64,000 bases of DNA, taken from positions 1 through 64,000 of the forward strand of contig DHVK01000012.1 of NCBI GenBank assembly GCA_002412625.1, read 5' to 3'. Below are positions 44,026 to 52,772 of this stretch, one piece after another (position 1 is the first letter of the stretch; each line of letters opens with the position of its first letter). The DNA is from Cloacimonetes bacterium UBA5210. GTDB lineage: Bacteria; Cloacimonadota; Cloacimonadia; Cloacimonadales; Cloacimonadaceae. The notes beneath the pieces were generated by a model. It had not been told where the DNA came from. It did not search any database and saw nothing but the letters and a program-made list of their open reading frames with translations. Both the position numbers and the translations under genes were made by a program.

Positions 44026-44742
44026 TCAGTGCAGGTTTCCCAGCAATTTGCGGAACTGCAGATGCCACACCATCCAGACTGCTTCCCAAACGATGTGTTT
44101 GTTCATTTTGGATACTCCGTTGATGCGTTCAGTGAAGATAATCGGAATCTCTTTGATGCGAAATCCCTGTACCCAAGCCCGGAAGTTCATCTCGATCTGA
44201 AAGGCATAGCCGTCAGAGAGAATGCGATCCAGATTGATGCTTTCCAATACTTTGCGGTTGAAGCATTTGAAGCCTCCGGTGGGGTCTTTGATCGGCATTG
44301 AGGTGATAAAGCGCACATATTTGGAGGCAAAATAGCTGATGAGCAGGCGCCGGATGGGCCAGTTGACGATATTCACGCCGTTGGAATAGCGGGAACCAAT
44401 CACCAGGTCATAGTTCTGCGCGGTCTCCAGCAAGCGTGGCACATCCGCGGGATTGTGCGAGAAATCTGCATCCATCTCCATGATGAATTCAAAGCCGTTT
44501 TTCAGCGCATACTTGAAGCCAGTCACGTATGCCGAGCCGAGCCCCATCTTGCCGGGACGCTCGATCAGGTGAATCCGCGGTTCGCTTGCCATCTTGGCTT
44601 TCACCGCTTTGGCAGTACCGTCCGGGCTGTTATCGTCCAGCACCAGGATTTCCAGGTCAGCGGTGTCCCGCAAGAGAATGCCGAGCAGGCGATCGATGTT
44701 TTCCACCTCGTTATAGGTGGGAATAATGAGCAGAGCTTTCAT
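44026..44742 (-). CDS. Polyprenol monophosphomannose synthase-like glycosyltransferase (GT2)
   Basis: 238 residues, the size of DPM1-type enzymes without membrane anchors. GT-A features are readable: LIIPTYNEVENIDRLL, LVLDDNSPDGTA, IMEMDADFSHNPADVP (DxD-type metal site) and GSRYSNGVN. It transfers a hexose, probably mannose or glucose, from its nucleotide to polyprenyl phosphate. It overlaps the hexapeptide acyltransferase gene by one base (TAATG). It probably feeds lipid-linked sugars to surface glycan assembly. Confidence 0.9.
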   Translation of the reverse strand: MKALLIIPTYNEVENIDRLLGILLRDTADLEILVLDDNSPDGTAKAVKAKMASEPRIHLIERPGKMGLGSAYVTGFKYALKNGFEFIMEMDADFSHNPADVPRLLETAQNYDLVIGSRYSNGVNIVNWPIRRLLISYFASKYVRFITSMPIKDPTGGFKCFNRKVLESINLDRILSDGYAFQIEMNFRAWVQGFRIKEIPIIFTERINGVSKMNKHIVWEAVWMVWHLQFRKLLGNLH

Positions 44743-45494
44743 TACTTGTCCAGATTGTTCCTTAATAGTTGAGTTTCCGGCACGATCCGGAGCTGTTTGG
44801 CAGGGCTGCCAACCACGATCGCGGCTTCCTGAACATCTCGGGTGACCACCGCTCCCGCGGCCACAGTGCCGTCTGTGCAGATCGTTCTTCCGGGCAGGAT
44901 CGTAGCGTTCACGCCGATGCGCGCCCCGCTTTGCATGGTAATCCCCTTGAAGTGGTTGAAGCGTTCCTTGTCTCGTGCCATATAGTTGTCGTTACTCGTG
45001 GCCACACACGGCGCTACAAAGCAATAATCCGCGATTTTGGAATAGGCGGTGATGTAGCAGTTTGTTTCGAACTTGTTACGATCGCCGATTTCCACGAAAT
45101 TCTCGATGGATACATTGCGGCCTACGATATTCAGATTCCCGATTTTCACGTTTTCACGGATGGTTGCGAGGTCCGCGATCAGATTGCGTTCGCCGATCTC
45201 ACACTGGGCATAGATCACCACGTTTGCCCCGATCTGGCAGAAGCTTCCCACCCTTGCCGGTTCCAGGTTTTCGGGCACTTTGAAGATGCTGCGCGGAGAA
45301 GAGAGCGGCTTTTTACCGATGATCACGTTGTCATCGATGCGCACGTTATCGCCGATGATGCTTCCGGCGTGGATCACCACATTGTGCCCGATCAGGCAGT
45401 TGCTGCCGATTTGCACATCTTCCATGATGATGGCGTTGAACCCGATTTTGACCTCTACGCCCAAGCGAGCGCTACTATCTATATGCTGATTCAT
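44742..45494 (-). CDS. Left-handed beta-helix (hexapeptide-repeat) acyltransferase
   Basis: 250 residues from ATG 45494, which has GGAGGT upstream; the longer frame to 45569 has no ribosome-binding site. The body consists of hexapeptide repeats ([LIV]G-x4: VKIGFNAIIMEDVQIGSNCL, IGDNVRIDDNVIIG), giving a left-handed beta helix as in LpxA, WbpD and sialic acid O-acetyltransferases. It should acylate (probably N-acetylate) a sugar nucleotide. The C-terminal GVNATILPGRTICTDGTVAAG pattern resembles WbpD/WlbB-type enzymes. First gene of the glycan/ruvB operon. Confidence 0.8.
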   Translation of the reverse strand: MNQHIDSSARLGVEVKIGFNAIIMEDVQIGSNCLIGHNVVIHAGSIIGDNVRIDDNVIIGKKPLSSPRSIFKVPENLEPARVGSFCQIGANVVIYAQCEIGERNLIADLATIRENVKIGNLNIVGRNVSIENFVEIGDRNKFETNCYITAYSKIADYCFVAPCVATSNDNYMARDKERFNHFKGITMQSGARIGVNATILPGRTICTDGTVAAGAVVTRDVQEAAIVVGSPAKQLRIVPETQLLRNNLDK

Positions 45495-45586
45495 ATTACC
45501 TCCACTTATATAGAGCAAGTTTTTTCTCGACAAAGAATAAGGCAAGCAAAAAATGTGCCTAAGAAACACATTAGGAGCATTTTGGG

Positions 45587-46477
45587 ATGCAAGAGTGGAT
45601 AGATCGACACAGACAGTATCTGGCCCTGGAAGGTAAAAGCCCCCGCACCCTGGATGGATATCAGCTTGATCTGCAGCAGCTTAAGCGCTTCCTGGAAGAG
45701 GCTTTCGGAGAGATCGAGCCTTCTCAAATTGGGGTGCTCCACATCCGCGCTTTTCTGAAAATGCTCTCTGAACAACCGGATTGCAACAGAACTCTGGGCA
45801 GAAAAATCGCCGCCCTGGGATCTTGGTTCAAATTCCTCAAACGCGTAGGATGCATCCCGGACAATCCCATGCGCAAGATCCGGCGCCCCAAATTCGAAAA
45901 AAAACTGCCCAAAGTATTCAGTGAAGAGGAGATGAGCCTGCTGCTCCGGATACCCGATATCGACAGCATCTATGGCATCCGCAACCTCGCCATCATGGAA
46001 ACGCTCTATAGCTGTGGCCTGCGCCTGATGGAACTGGCAAATCTGCGTTTGGACGACATTGACTATCATCGGAAGATCATCCGCGTGATCGGTAAAGGCA
46101 GCAAGGAACGGCGCATTCCGCTCGGTTCCAAAGCGCTGGAGGCACTTCAGGAATACCTGAAGATCCGCCCGGCACTGCGGCGGGAGCATAGCTCAAACCG
46201 GGTGTTTCTGACCCGCAACGGCAAAGATTTTGACACCAAACAACTAAATATCATCCTGATGCGCTACATCGATCTGATAGCAAGAGAAAAAGGCTATTCG
46301 CCTCACACCATCCGCCATTCATTCGCCACCCATCTGCTTTCCCGCGGGGCAAGTTTGCGCGCGATCCAAGAGCTTTTGGGGCATGCCGAGCTTTCCACCA
46401 CTGAAATCTATACCCATGTGAGCCTGGAAGACATCAAGGACGCATACGAAAAAGGGCATCCCCGCAGCGGCGAATAA
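45587..46477 (+). CDS. Tyrosine recombinase, XerC/XerD type
   Basis: 296 residues, standard for XerC/D. An N-terminal SAM-like core-binding domain (about 1-85) is followed by the catalytic domain with R (LYSCGLRLMELANL), K, HxxR (SPHTIRHSFATHLL), H (LLGHAELSTT) and the nucleophile Tyr (EIYTHV). It resolves chromosome dimers at dif with FtsK. Whether it is XerC or XerD cannot be decided here. It diverges from the glycan operon, and the 92-bp space contains the promoters for both. Confidence 0.93.
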   Translation: MQEWIDRHRQYLALEGKSPRTLDGYQLDLQQLKRFLEEAFGEIEPSQIGVLHIRAFLKMLSEQPDCNRTLGRKIAALGSWFKFLKRVGCIPDNPMRKIRRPKFEKKLPKVFSEEEMSLLLRIPDIDSIYGIRNLAIMETLYSCGLRLMELANLRLDDIDYHRKIIRVIGKGSKERRIPLGSKALEALQEYLKIRPALRREHSSNRVFLTRNGKDFDTKQLNIILMRYIDLIAREKGYSPHTIRHSFATHLLSRGASLRAIQELLGHAELSTTEIYTHVSLEDIKDAYEKGHPRSGE

Positions 46478-46524
46478 ACACTCAGCAGCATCCCCGCAGC
46501 AGCCGAACTTCATTGCCTGGCGCG

Positions 46525-46597
46525 TGCTAAAGCTGATATTAAGGCCTTATTAAGCTATGACCACAGCACGATAACAGCCTAAGATCAGCTTAATGCT
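46525..46597. repeat. Dispersed intergenic palindromic repeat, copy E
   Basis: Outer arms AAGCTGAT (46529-46536) and ATCAGCTT (46584-46591). The core has AAGCTATGACCACAGC and GATAACAGC. The right flank TTTCATGAATCCGGCGTGG matches the flank of copy C. It lies in the 265-bp gap between the recombinase gene and polA. Confidence 0.72.
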
Positions 46598-46742
46598 GCT
46601 TTCATGAATCCGGCGTGGGTGCCGCAAGCCAAGGCTCAGCACCAAGATTTTCCTTTACAAATCTCCCTGCAAACTCAAGCTTGAACGGTGGTCAATTACA
46701 GATTTTCAGGCCCCGCAAATACATGCCCGATGGTGGAATATT

Positions 46743-49502
46743 ATGAAAGAAAAGCTATATTTAATCGATGGTACCGCGCTATTGTATCGCGCTTACTTCG
46801 CCTTTATCCGCAACCCGCTGATCAACAGCAAAGGTGAAAACACTTCCGCCATCTTTGGGGTGCTAAACTCCTTCATCACGCTGGTCGATAAAATGGATGC
46901 AAAGCATGTAGCCATCGCTTTCGACCGCAAAGCGCCTACTTTTCGGCACCGGGATTATGAAGAATATAAGGCAAACCGGCCTCCCATGCCGGATGATATG
47001 CAAGCGCAAATCGCGCCGGTGATGGAGTTTTTTGAAATCATCAAAGTGCCTCAGATCGGAGCAGATGGGTATGAAGCGGATGACGCTCTGGGGACGATGG
47101 GTGAAAGATTCAGGAAAGAATTCGACATCGTATATGTGACCAGCGACAAAGACTATTGTCAGCTGATCTCAGACGGCAGCGTGCTCTATGACCCGATGAA
47201 GGATAACACCATGGATTCTGAGGCGGTGATCAAGAAATATGGCATTCACCCGGATCAGTTCATCGATTATCTGGCTTTGATGGGGGATAGCTCAGACAAT
47301 ATTCCCGGGGTCCGCGGGATCGGTCCGGTGGCGGCGCAAAAGCTTTTGGAACAATACGGCAGCTTGCAGGAAATCTATGCCAAAATCGAAGAGGTGGACC
47401 CCAAATATCGCAAGAAATTGGAAGAAAACAAAGCTAACGCCTTCCTCTCCCAATATCTGGCCCGCATCGTGCTGGATGCCGATGTGGAATTGCCTGCTTC
47501 GGAGGATTTACGCTTCGACCCGGCTCTTCTGGGCAAAGCGCTGCCTCTGCTGAAACGCTATGAGATCAGCAGCCTCCAACGCAAGATCGAAGCGCGCATG
47601 AAGGCCACTTCCGCAAGCCCGGAGCCCGAACCGGAACAGGCGGATATCTTCGAGACTGCCACGCCCAAGCCTGAACCTGTAGTGGAAAGCCCTGCTCCCG
47701 TGGCACCGTTCAAGGCAATCCTGGTTAGCCCGGAGATTCTGGATGGCCTGCTGCAAGATCTGGCACTTCACAAAGAGATCAGTCTGGATACCGAGACCGA
47801 TTCGCTGGATGCCAGAAACGCCAACCTGGCAGGGATATCCCTTTGTTTTGACGCAAGTACCGCATACTACATCCCTGTGGGGCATCAGATGGCGGATAAC
47901 CTGCCGCTGCAGGAGACCTTGGATAGGCTCTTCAAAGCACTGAACGGGAAGGAGATCATCGGACACAACCTGAAGTATGACTTCCTGGTGCTGGCGCGCT
48001 ATGGGATGGCGATTCCGGAGCATTTCTTCGATACCATGATCGCCGCATATATCCTTGATGCTGCCAGTTTTGGCTATTCTCTGGACGATTGCGCGCTAAA
48101 AGAACTGGACTACCGCATGATGCCGATCACAAAGCTTATCGGGAAGGGGCAGAAGCAGATCACTTTTGACCTGGTGAGCCCCCAGGACGCCTGTTTCTAC
48201 GCCGCGGAAGATGCCTGGGCGGCATATCAGCTGAGCAGCATCTACAAGCACCAGCTGCGGCAGAGCCCCGCCCGCGATGTGTATTACGATCTGGATCTTC
48301 CGCTGTTACCGGTCCTGATGAATATGGAAGACAATGGGGTCAGCATCGATGAAAAGATCCTGGCATCCATCTCGCATCATCTGAATCTGCAGATAAAGCA
48401 GCTCAGTGAAGAGCTGTTTGAGGCTGCGGGATATGAGTTTAACCTCAATAGTACACAGCAATTGGCGAAACTGCTGTTTGAAGACCTGGCTTTGCCCTCG
48501 AAGAAGAAGACGAAGAGCGGATACTCCACGGATAATAGCGTGCTGGAGGCTTTGGCGGAAGAATATGAGATTGCGGGGAAGATCATCGAGTATCGGCAGA
48601 TGGTGAAGCTGGAAAACACCTATGTGAGCGCGCTGCCCAAGCTGGTGAATCCGCATAGCGGGCGCATCCACTCCTCCTTCAACCAATGCGTGGCTTCCAC
48701 CGGGCGCTTGTCTTCCACAAATCCAAACTTGCAGAATATCCCGGTGCGCACCAAGATTGGACGGGAGATTCGCAAGGCATTTGTGGCAAAAGATGATTCC
48801 CGCCTGATCCTGGCGGCGGATTATTCACAAATCGAGCTGCGCCTGCTGGCACTGATGTCCGGGGATCAGGTGCTGATTCAGGCCTTCAAGGATGGGGTGG
48901 ATATTCATCGGCAGACTGCTGCCCAGATCAATGGCATCAGCATCGAAGAAGTGAGTTCAGATCAGCGCCGGGCGGCGAAGACGATCAACTTCGGGCTGCT
49001 GTATGGCATGGGGCAGAGGAAACTGGCTCGCGAGCTTAGTATCTCGCAGACGCAGGCTAAGACCATGATCGAGAGCTATTTCGCGCAGTTTCCTTCTATT
49101 CGGGATTATCGGGCAAGCTGCATCGCGCAAGCCAAAGCGGAAGGGCAGGTGCGGACGATGTTTGGGCGTGTGCTGGAGCTTCCCGGGATTTTCAGCAAAA
49201 ACAAGGGGATTCAGAGCGAAGCGGAACGCGTGGCGGTGAATATGCCGATTCAAGGCAGCGCTGCGGACCTCATCAAGCGGGCGATGCTGGCGATATTCCG
49301 GCAGATTGAGCACGACGGGCGCATCAAGATGATCATGCAAGTGCACGATGAACTGGTGTTTGAAGTGCAGAAGGATTTCATCGAAGAAGCGACCGCGCTG
49401 GTGAAGCACGCCATGGAAAATGCGATGCCGGAAGAGCATCGCAAAATGGTGGAACTGGCTGTGGACGCGGGAATCGGGAAAAACTGGTATGAGGCCCACT
49501 AG
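46743..49502 (+). CDS. polA: DNA polymerase I
   Basis: 919 residues, full three-domain enzyme for Okazaki fragment processing and repair. The N-terminal 5'-nuclease domain (about 1-290) has LIDGTALLYRAYFAF and the helix-hairpin-helix region GVRGIGPVAAQKLL. The 3'-5' exonuclease domain keeps D349 and E351 (SLDTETDSLD), GHNLKYD and YAAEDAW, so proofreading is probably active. The polymerase domain has motif A D693 (ADYSQIELRLLA), motif B (RRAAKTINFGLLYGMG) and motif C with D869 (QVHDELVFE). It ends in CTAG shared with the convergent lipoprotein gene. Confidence 0.98.
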   Translation: MKEKLYLIDGTALLYRAYFAFIRNPLINSKGENTSAIFGVLNSFITLVDKMDAKHVAIAFDRKAPTFRHRDYEEYKANRPPMPDDMQAQIAPVMEFFEIIKVPQIGADGYEADDALGTMGERFRKEFDIVYVTSDKDYCQLISDGSVLYDPMKDNTMDSEAVIKKYGIHPDQFIDYLALMGDSSDNIPGVRGIGPVAAQKLLEQYGSLQEIYAKIEEVDPKYRKKLEENKANAFLSQYLARIVLDADVELPASEDLRFDPALLGKALPLLKRYEISSLQRKIEARMKATSASPEPEPEQADIFETATPKPEPVVESPAPVAPFKAILVSPEILDGLLQDLALHKEISLDTETDSLDARNANLAGISLCFDASTAYYIPVGHQMADNLPLQETLDRLFKALNGKEIIGHNLKYDFLVLARYGMAIPEHFFDTMIAAYILDAASFGYSLDDCALKELDYRMMPITKLIGKGQKQITFDLVSPQDACFYAAEDAWAAYQLSSIYKHQLRQSPARDVYYDLDLPLLPVLMNMEDNGVSIDEKILASISHHLNLQIKQLSEELFEAAGYEFNLNSTQQLAKLLFEDLALPSKKKTKSGYSTDNSVLEALAEEYEIAGKIIEYRQMVKLENTYVSALPKLVNPHSGRIHSSFNQCVASTGRLSSTNPNLQNIPVRTKIGREIRKAFVAKDDSRLILAADYSQIELRLLALMSGDQVLIQAFKDGVDIHRQTAAQINGISIEEVSSDQRRAAKTINFGLLYGMGQRKLARELSISQTQAKTMIESYFAQFPSIRDYRASCIAQAKAEGQVRTMFGRVLELPGIFSKNKGIQSEAERVAVNMPIQGSAADLIKRAMLAIFRQIEHDGRIKMIMQVHDELVFEVQKDFIEEATALVKHAMENAMPEEHRKMVELAVDAGIGKNWYEAH

Positions 49503-50203
49503 GAGTGGTGCTTCATGCGCTCCAAGAGGTGTGAACGGCGGCTGATCCGATAGAGCCAAAAGACCACGAAAGCGATCAGAACCAAGCCGATGAAGCCGAT
49601 CACGAACACGAACCAGGGTAGTTCTTTGCGGAATTCGGCGGTCATGAATTCGTGAGTATTCCACATCTTGGCGGTGTCGTAAGTCCAGGTGAGGGTCTTG
49701 CCTTTGATGTCCACATTGCTGTGGATGGCGTTTGTATCCACAATCTTCCAGGGAGCATGCAATTTGTAGCGCCAGACCGGGTGCGTTCCCTGGATTTGGC
49801 TGAAATAGCTTTCCAAATCATCATCATCTTCCTGGCTTCCCAAGGCGATTCGGCGTTTGAAGGTGATGCGGCGTCCGGGCTCTTTGTTCAGGGTAATCTT
49901 GCCCCAGAAATCCGCGGCACCGAGCTGGTCGTTGACGTTGTTGAAAGCTTCCACACTCTTGAATTTGAATACGATATCGTAGATGACGTCCTGGCCTTGA
50001 CGCTGGACTTTGTAGCTTTCGAGGGTGATTCCGGGCAGGTTCCCTTTGCGGAGGATTTCTTCCGTATTTTCGTAGGGTGAGCGGTTGATTAGGCGCATTT
50101 TGGCCTTGCCTGAGCCGTCTCTATGCAGCCAGAGCTCTTCTTCATAGTGCACGCATCCAAATAGCGATAGCATCGCCAGAATGCAGATTGCAAGCCGTTT
50201 CAT
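49499..50203 (-). CDS. Predicted lipoprotein with C-terminal transmembrane helix, unknown function
   Basis: 234 residues. Lipoprotein signal MKRLAICILAMLSLFGC (lipobox SLFGC, Cys17). A soluble beta-rich part (ELWLHRDGSGKAKMRLI) is followed by a transmembrane helix near the end (FVFVIGFIGLVLIAFVVFWLY) and a short basic tail. It is thus probably anchored at both ends of the mature protein. No known family was recognised with confidence. Its stop codon overlaps the polA stop by 4 bp, tail to tail. Confidence 0.7.
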   Translation of the reverse strand: MKRLAICILAMLSLFGCVHYEEELWLHRDGSGKAKMRLINRSPYENTEEILRKGNLPGITLESYKVQRQGQDVIYDIVFKFKSVEAFNNVNDQLGAADFWGKITLNKEPGRRITFKRRIALGSQEDDDDLESYFSQIQGTHPVWRYKLHAPWKIVDTNAIHSNVDIKGKTLTWTYDTAKMWNTHEFMTAEFRKELPWFVFVIGFIGLVLIAFVVFWLYRISRRSHLLERMKHHS

Positions 50204-50324
50204 CTGATATCCATCCTCACAAGGGTGTTATTATTACCCAAAATAGGAATATGCTACTTTTGGCAAGCTTTTTTTAAATTGGTAGTAAAGGTTTGTTCTC
50301 TCTCTACGTGGCATATAGTTGTGC

Positions 50325-52385
50325 TTACTCCGGATTGCTGAGCGCAAGCTTGATTTTGTCTTGCAGCTCCTGGCGGGTGAAGGGTTTGTGTAAGAAGGGG
50401 ATACTGGGGTCCAAATCACCATGGCGGTTGATCACGGATTCGGTATATCCGGACATCAGCATGAGCTTCATTTCGGGGTGTTTGAAGCGGATAATCGCTG
50501 CTAATTCCAGCCCGCTCAGGCCGGGCATCACGACGTCTGAGATCACCAGCCTGGGCCTCAGACCTTCGTCCTCAATCATGTTCAAGGCCCTGTCCGCGGT
50601 ATCCGCAAGCAGAACGCTGTAGCCCATTTTCTGGATCATCTTTCCGCTGAGATCGGAGATAGAGGGGTCGTCTTCCACGATTAGTACCAGTTCTTTGTTC
50701 CCTTCTGTTTGCGGCTGGATGATCTTTTCCTGCTTTTCCTGCGCTACGCCCCGGGCTGCGGGGATCATGATGACGAAAGAAGCGCCTTTGCCGGGCTTGC
50801 TATCCACGTGAATATGTCCCTCAGCTTGCCTCACGATTCCATATACTGTGGGCAGACCAAGACCGGTGCCATGCCCTTTGGCTTTGGTGGTAAAGAATGG
50901 TTCAAAGATATGTTCCATAATGCCTTTAGTCATGCCGCATCCGGTATCGCTGATTCTCAGAACGGCATATCTATCCGCTTCGATCATCGGGTGGCGGGAG
51001 ATGAACATGGCGTCCGCGTCAAAGCTGAAAGTGACGATCTGCAGCTTGCCGCCCATTTGCATTGCTTCGCGCGCATTGATTACCAGGTTCATGATCACCT
51101 GTTCAATCTGGCCAACGTCCGCCATGACCATTGGTACGTCTTCTCCGAGATCAAGCGTGAAATCGATATCTTCACCGATCAGGCGCATCAGCATTTTGGA
51201 GAGGTTGCTGATGGTCTCGTTGATGCTAAGCAATTGCGGCTTGATCACCTGTTTCCGGCTGAAGGTAAGTAACTGCCGGGTGAGGCTGGAAGCCCGTTGA
51301 CCGGCGTTGATGATCTCCTGAATGTCCAGCCGCAAGGGGTCTTTATCGTGCAGGTTGTTCATGATCTCTTCAGAGTAGCCCAGGATCACGGTCAGGATGT
51401 TATTGAAGTCATGCGCCACTCCTCCGGCGAGTTGGCCGATGGAATCCAGCTTTTGGGCCTGGCGCAGTTGCGAGGTTAGCTCTTGCTGGCGGATTTCCGC
51501 TTCTTTGCGTTCGGTAACATCCTGAAAGGTGCCTACTACTCTGCGGATCTTGCCCTCTTCCCACAGTGCTTCAGCGCTTGCCCGGATGAATATCTTGCGC
51601 CCTTTCTGGGTGTTATACCAAGTCTCAATCTTGTACGGGGTGCCGTTTTTAACTATCTCCTGCATCGCCGTCTGCAGCTTTTCCCGGGAGTCGTCCGGGT
51701 AGCCCTCCATGCTGATGGCCACTAATTCTTCGTCGGGCATGTCCGGTTCAAGGTCATGCAGGTGATACATTTCTTCGGTCCAAAAAATGCGCTTTGTATC
51801 CAGATCATATTCCCATCCGCCAAGTTTGCTGAGTGCCTGAGTAGCTTTCAGCAGGTCTTGACTTCTCTGCAGCGCTTCAATCGCCTTTTTGCGTTCGTTT
51901 ACTTCCATTTCCATTTCCAACATCTTATCTTCAAGCTTGCGCACCAGGCGCTCGTTGTATAGTTTCAGTACCGTTTCGTCGGGGTGAATCTCCAGCTGGT
52001 CGGAGCCAATGCCGGCCTTGTGTTTTTCCATCACTTGTTCTACTCTGCGCACAAACATGTCCGGGTCACAGGGCTTGATGATGAAGTCATCGGCGCCGAT
52101 CTTTCGAGCCAGAATCTCGTCCTGATCACCCTTATAAGTAGCGGTATAGACAATGAAGGGAATGTGGCGGTATTGGGGATTACGGCGAATTTCCCGGCAC
52201 AGCGCAAAGCCATCCATCACCGGCATCAGGATATCGCTGATGACGAGGTCAATAGCTTCCGTTTTTAGGATGTTCAGAGCCTCTCGACCGTTTTTAGCGT
52301 CGAATATTATATTATCACCTGCTCCCATTAGGCTTTGCAGCAAGTAGAGGTTGTCTGATTGATCGTCCACATTCAGGATTCTCAT
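50325..52385 (-). CDS. Hybrid sensor histidine kinase/response regulator (REC-PAS-HisKA-HATPase-REC)
   Basis: 686 residues from ATG 52385, with AAGGAG 5 bp upstream. The N-terminal receiver has DDQSDN and phospho-acceptor Asp in VISDILMP. A coiled coil follows, then a PAS domain (GGWEYDLDTKRIFW). The HisKA motif is GGVAHDFNNILTVILGY. The HATPase has NLVINAREAM, DTGCGM and GTGLGLPTVYGI. The C-terminal receiver has VEDDPSI and VISDVVMPG. No transmembrane helix, so it is cytosolic. It is third in a set with a single-domain regulator and a membrane sensor kinase, as in a phosphorelay. No DNA-binding output domain is encoded in the trio. Confidence 0.92.
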   Translation of the reverse strand: MRILNVDDQSDNLYLLQSLMGAGDNIIFDAKNGREALNILKTEAIDLVISDILMPVMDGFALCREIRRNPQYRHIPFIVYTATYKGDQDEILARKIGADDFIIKPCDPDMFVRRVEQVMEKHKAGIGSDQLEIHPDETVLKLYNERLVRKLEDKMLEMEMEVNERKKAIEALQRSQDLLKATQALSKLGGWEYDLDTKRIFWTEEMYHLHDLEPDMPDEELVAISMEGYPDDSREKLQTAMQEIVKNGTPYKIETWYNTQKGRKIFIRASAEALWEEGKIRRVVGTFQDVTERKEAEIRQQELTSQLRQAQKLDSIGQLAGGVAHDFNNILTVILGYSEEIMNNLHDKDPLRLDIQEIINAGQRASSLTRQLLTFSRKQVIKPQLLSINETISNLSKMLMRLIGEDIDFTLDLGEDVPMVMADVGQIEQVIMNLVINAREAMQMGGKLQIVTFSFDADAMFISRHPMIEADRYAVLRISDTGCGMTKGIMEHIFEPFFTTKAKGHGTGLGLPTVYGIVRQAEGHIHVDSKPGKGASFVIMIPAARGVAQEKQEKIIQPQTEGNKELVLIVEDDPSISDLSGKMIQKMGYSVLLADTADRALNMIEDEGLRPRLVISDVVMPGLSGLELAAIIRFKHPEMKLMLMSGYTESVINRHGDLDPSIPFLHKPFTRQELQDKIKLALSNPE

Positions 52386-52397
52386 CACTGCTCCTTA

Positions 52398-52772
52398 TTA
52401 TTTTTGGGATCTCAGAAAGGCTTGTATCTCTTCTGAAAACTTATCCGGATCAATCGGTTTTTCGATGTATCCGCTTGCGCCGCATGCCATAGCCAGTTCT
52501 CTGTGACCAACCATTGCATAAGAAGACACCGCTACAATCGGGATTTCTGCCAGCTCCGGAGTGGCGCGTAATCTTCGCATTACCGTATATCCGTCCATGC
52601 CCGGCAGCTGAATGTCTAATAATATAATATCCGGAATATTGTAAAGCGCCATTTCAATTCCTAACCATCCGCTATCCGCACCCATTACCCGAAAGTCCTC
52701 ACGTTCCAGAAGATATTGCATCAGAAAGTAATTGTCGCGGTTGTCTTCTATGATGAGGACGGTTTTTTGCAT
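52398..52772 (-). CDS. Single-domain response regulator (receiver only)
   Basis: 124 residues, one receiver domain. The acidic pocket is IIEDNRDN, phospho-acceptor Asp in ILLDIQLPGMDG, conserved Thr/Ser position in VAVSSYA and Lys in IEKPIDP. It overlaps the sensor kinase gene by 25 bp and precedes the hybrid kinase gene by 12 bp. With no output domain it should act as a phosphate shuttle or bind a target protein (CheY/Spo0F style). Confidence 0.92.
   Translation of the reverse strand: MQKTVLIIEDNRDNYFLMQYLLEREDFRVMGADSGWLGIEMALYNIPDIILLDIQLPGMDGYTVMRRLRATPELAEIPIVAVSSYAMVGHRELAMACGASGYIEKPIDPDKFSEEIQAFLRSQK

Noticed and set aside
45495..45569. Upstream extension of the hexapeptide acyltransferase frame
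   Set aside because: GGAGGT precedes ATG 45494, and the extension would run into the divergent promoter region.
45587..46477. Integrase of a mobile element
   Set aside because: The length and motifs fit housekeeping XerC/D; no attachment site, tRNA or phage gene is near.
50204..50324. Terminator or small gene between the hybrid kinase and lipoprotein genes
   Set aside because: AT-rich with a T run (near 50270), but no convincing stem and no coding frame.
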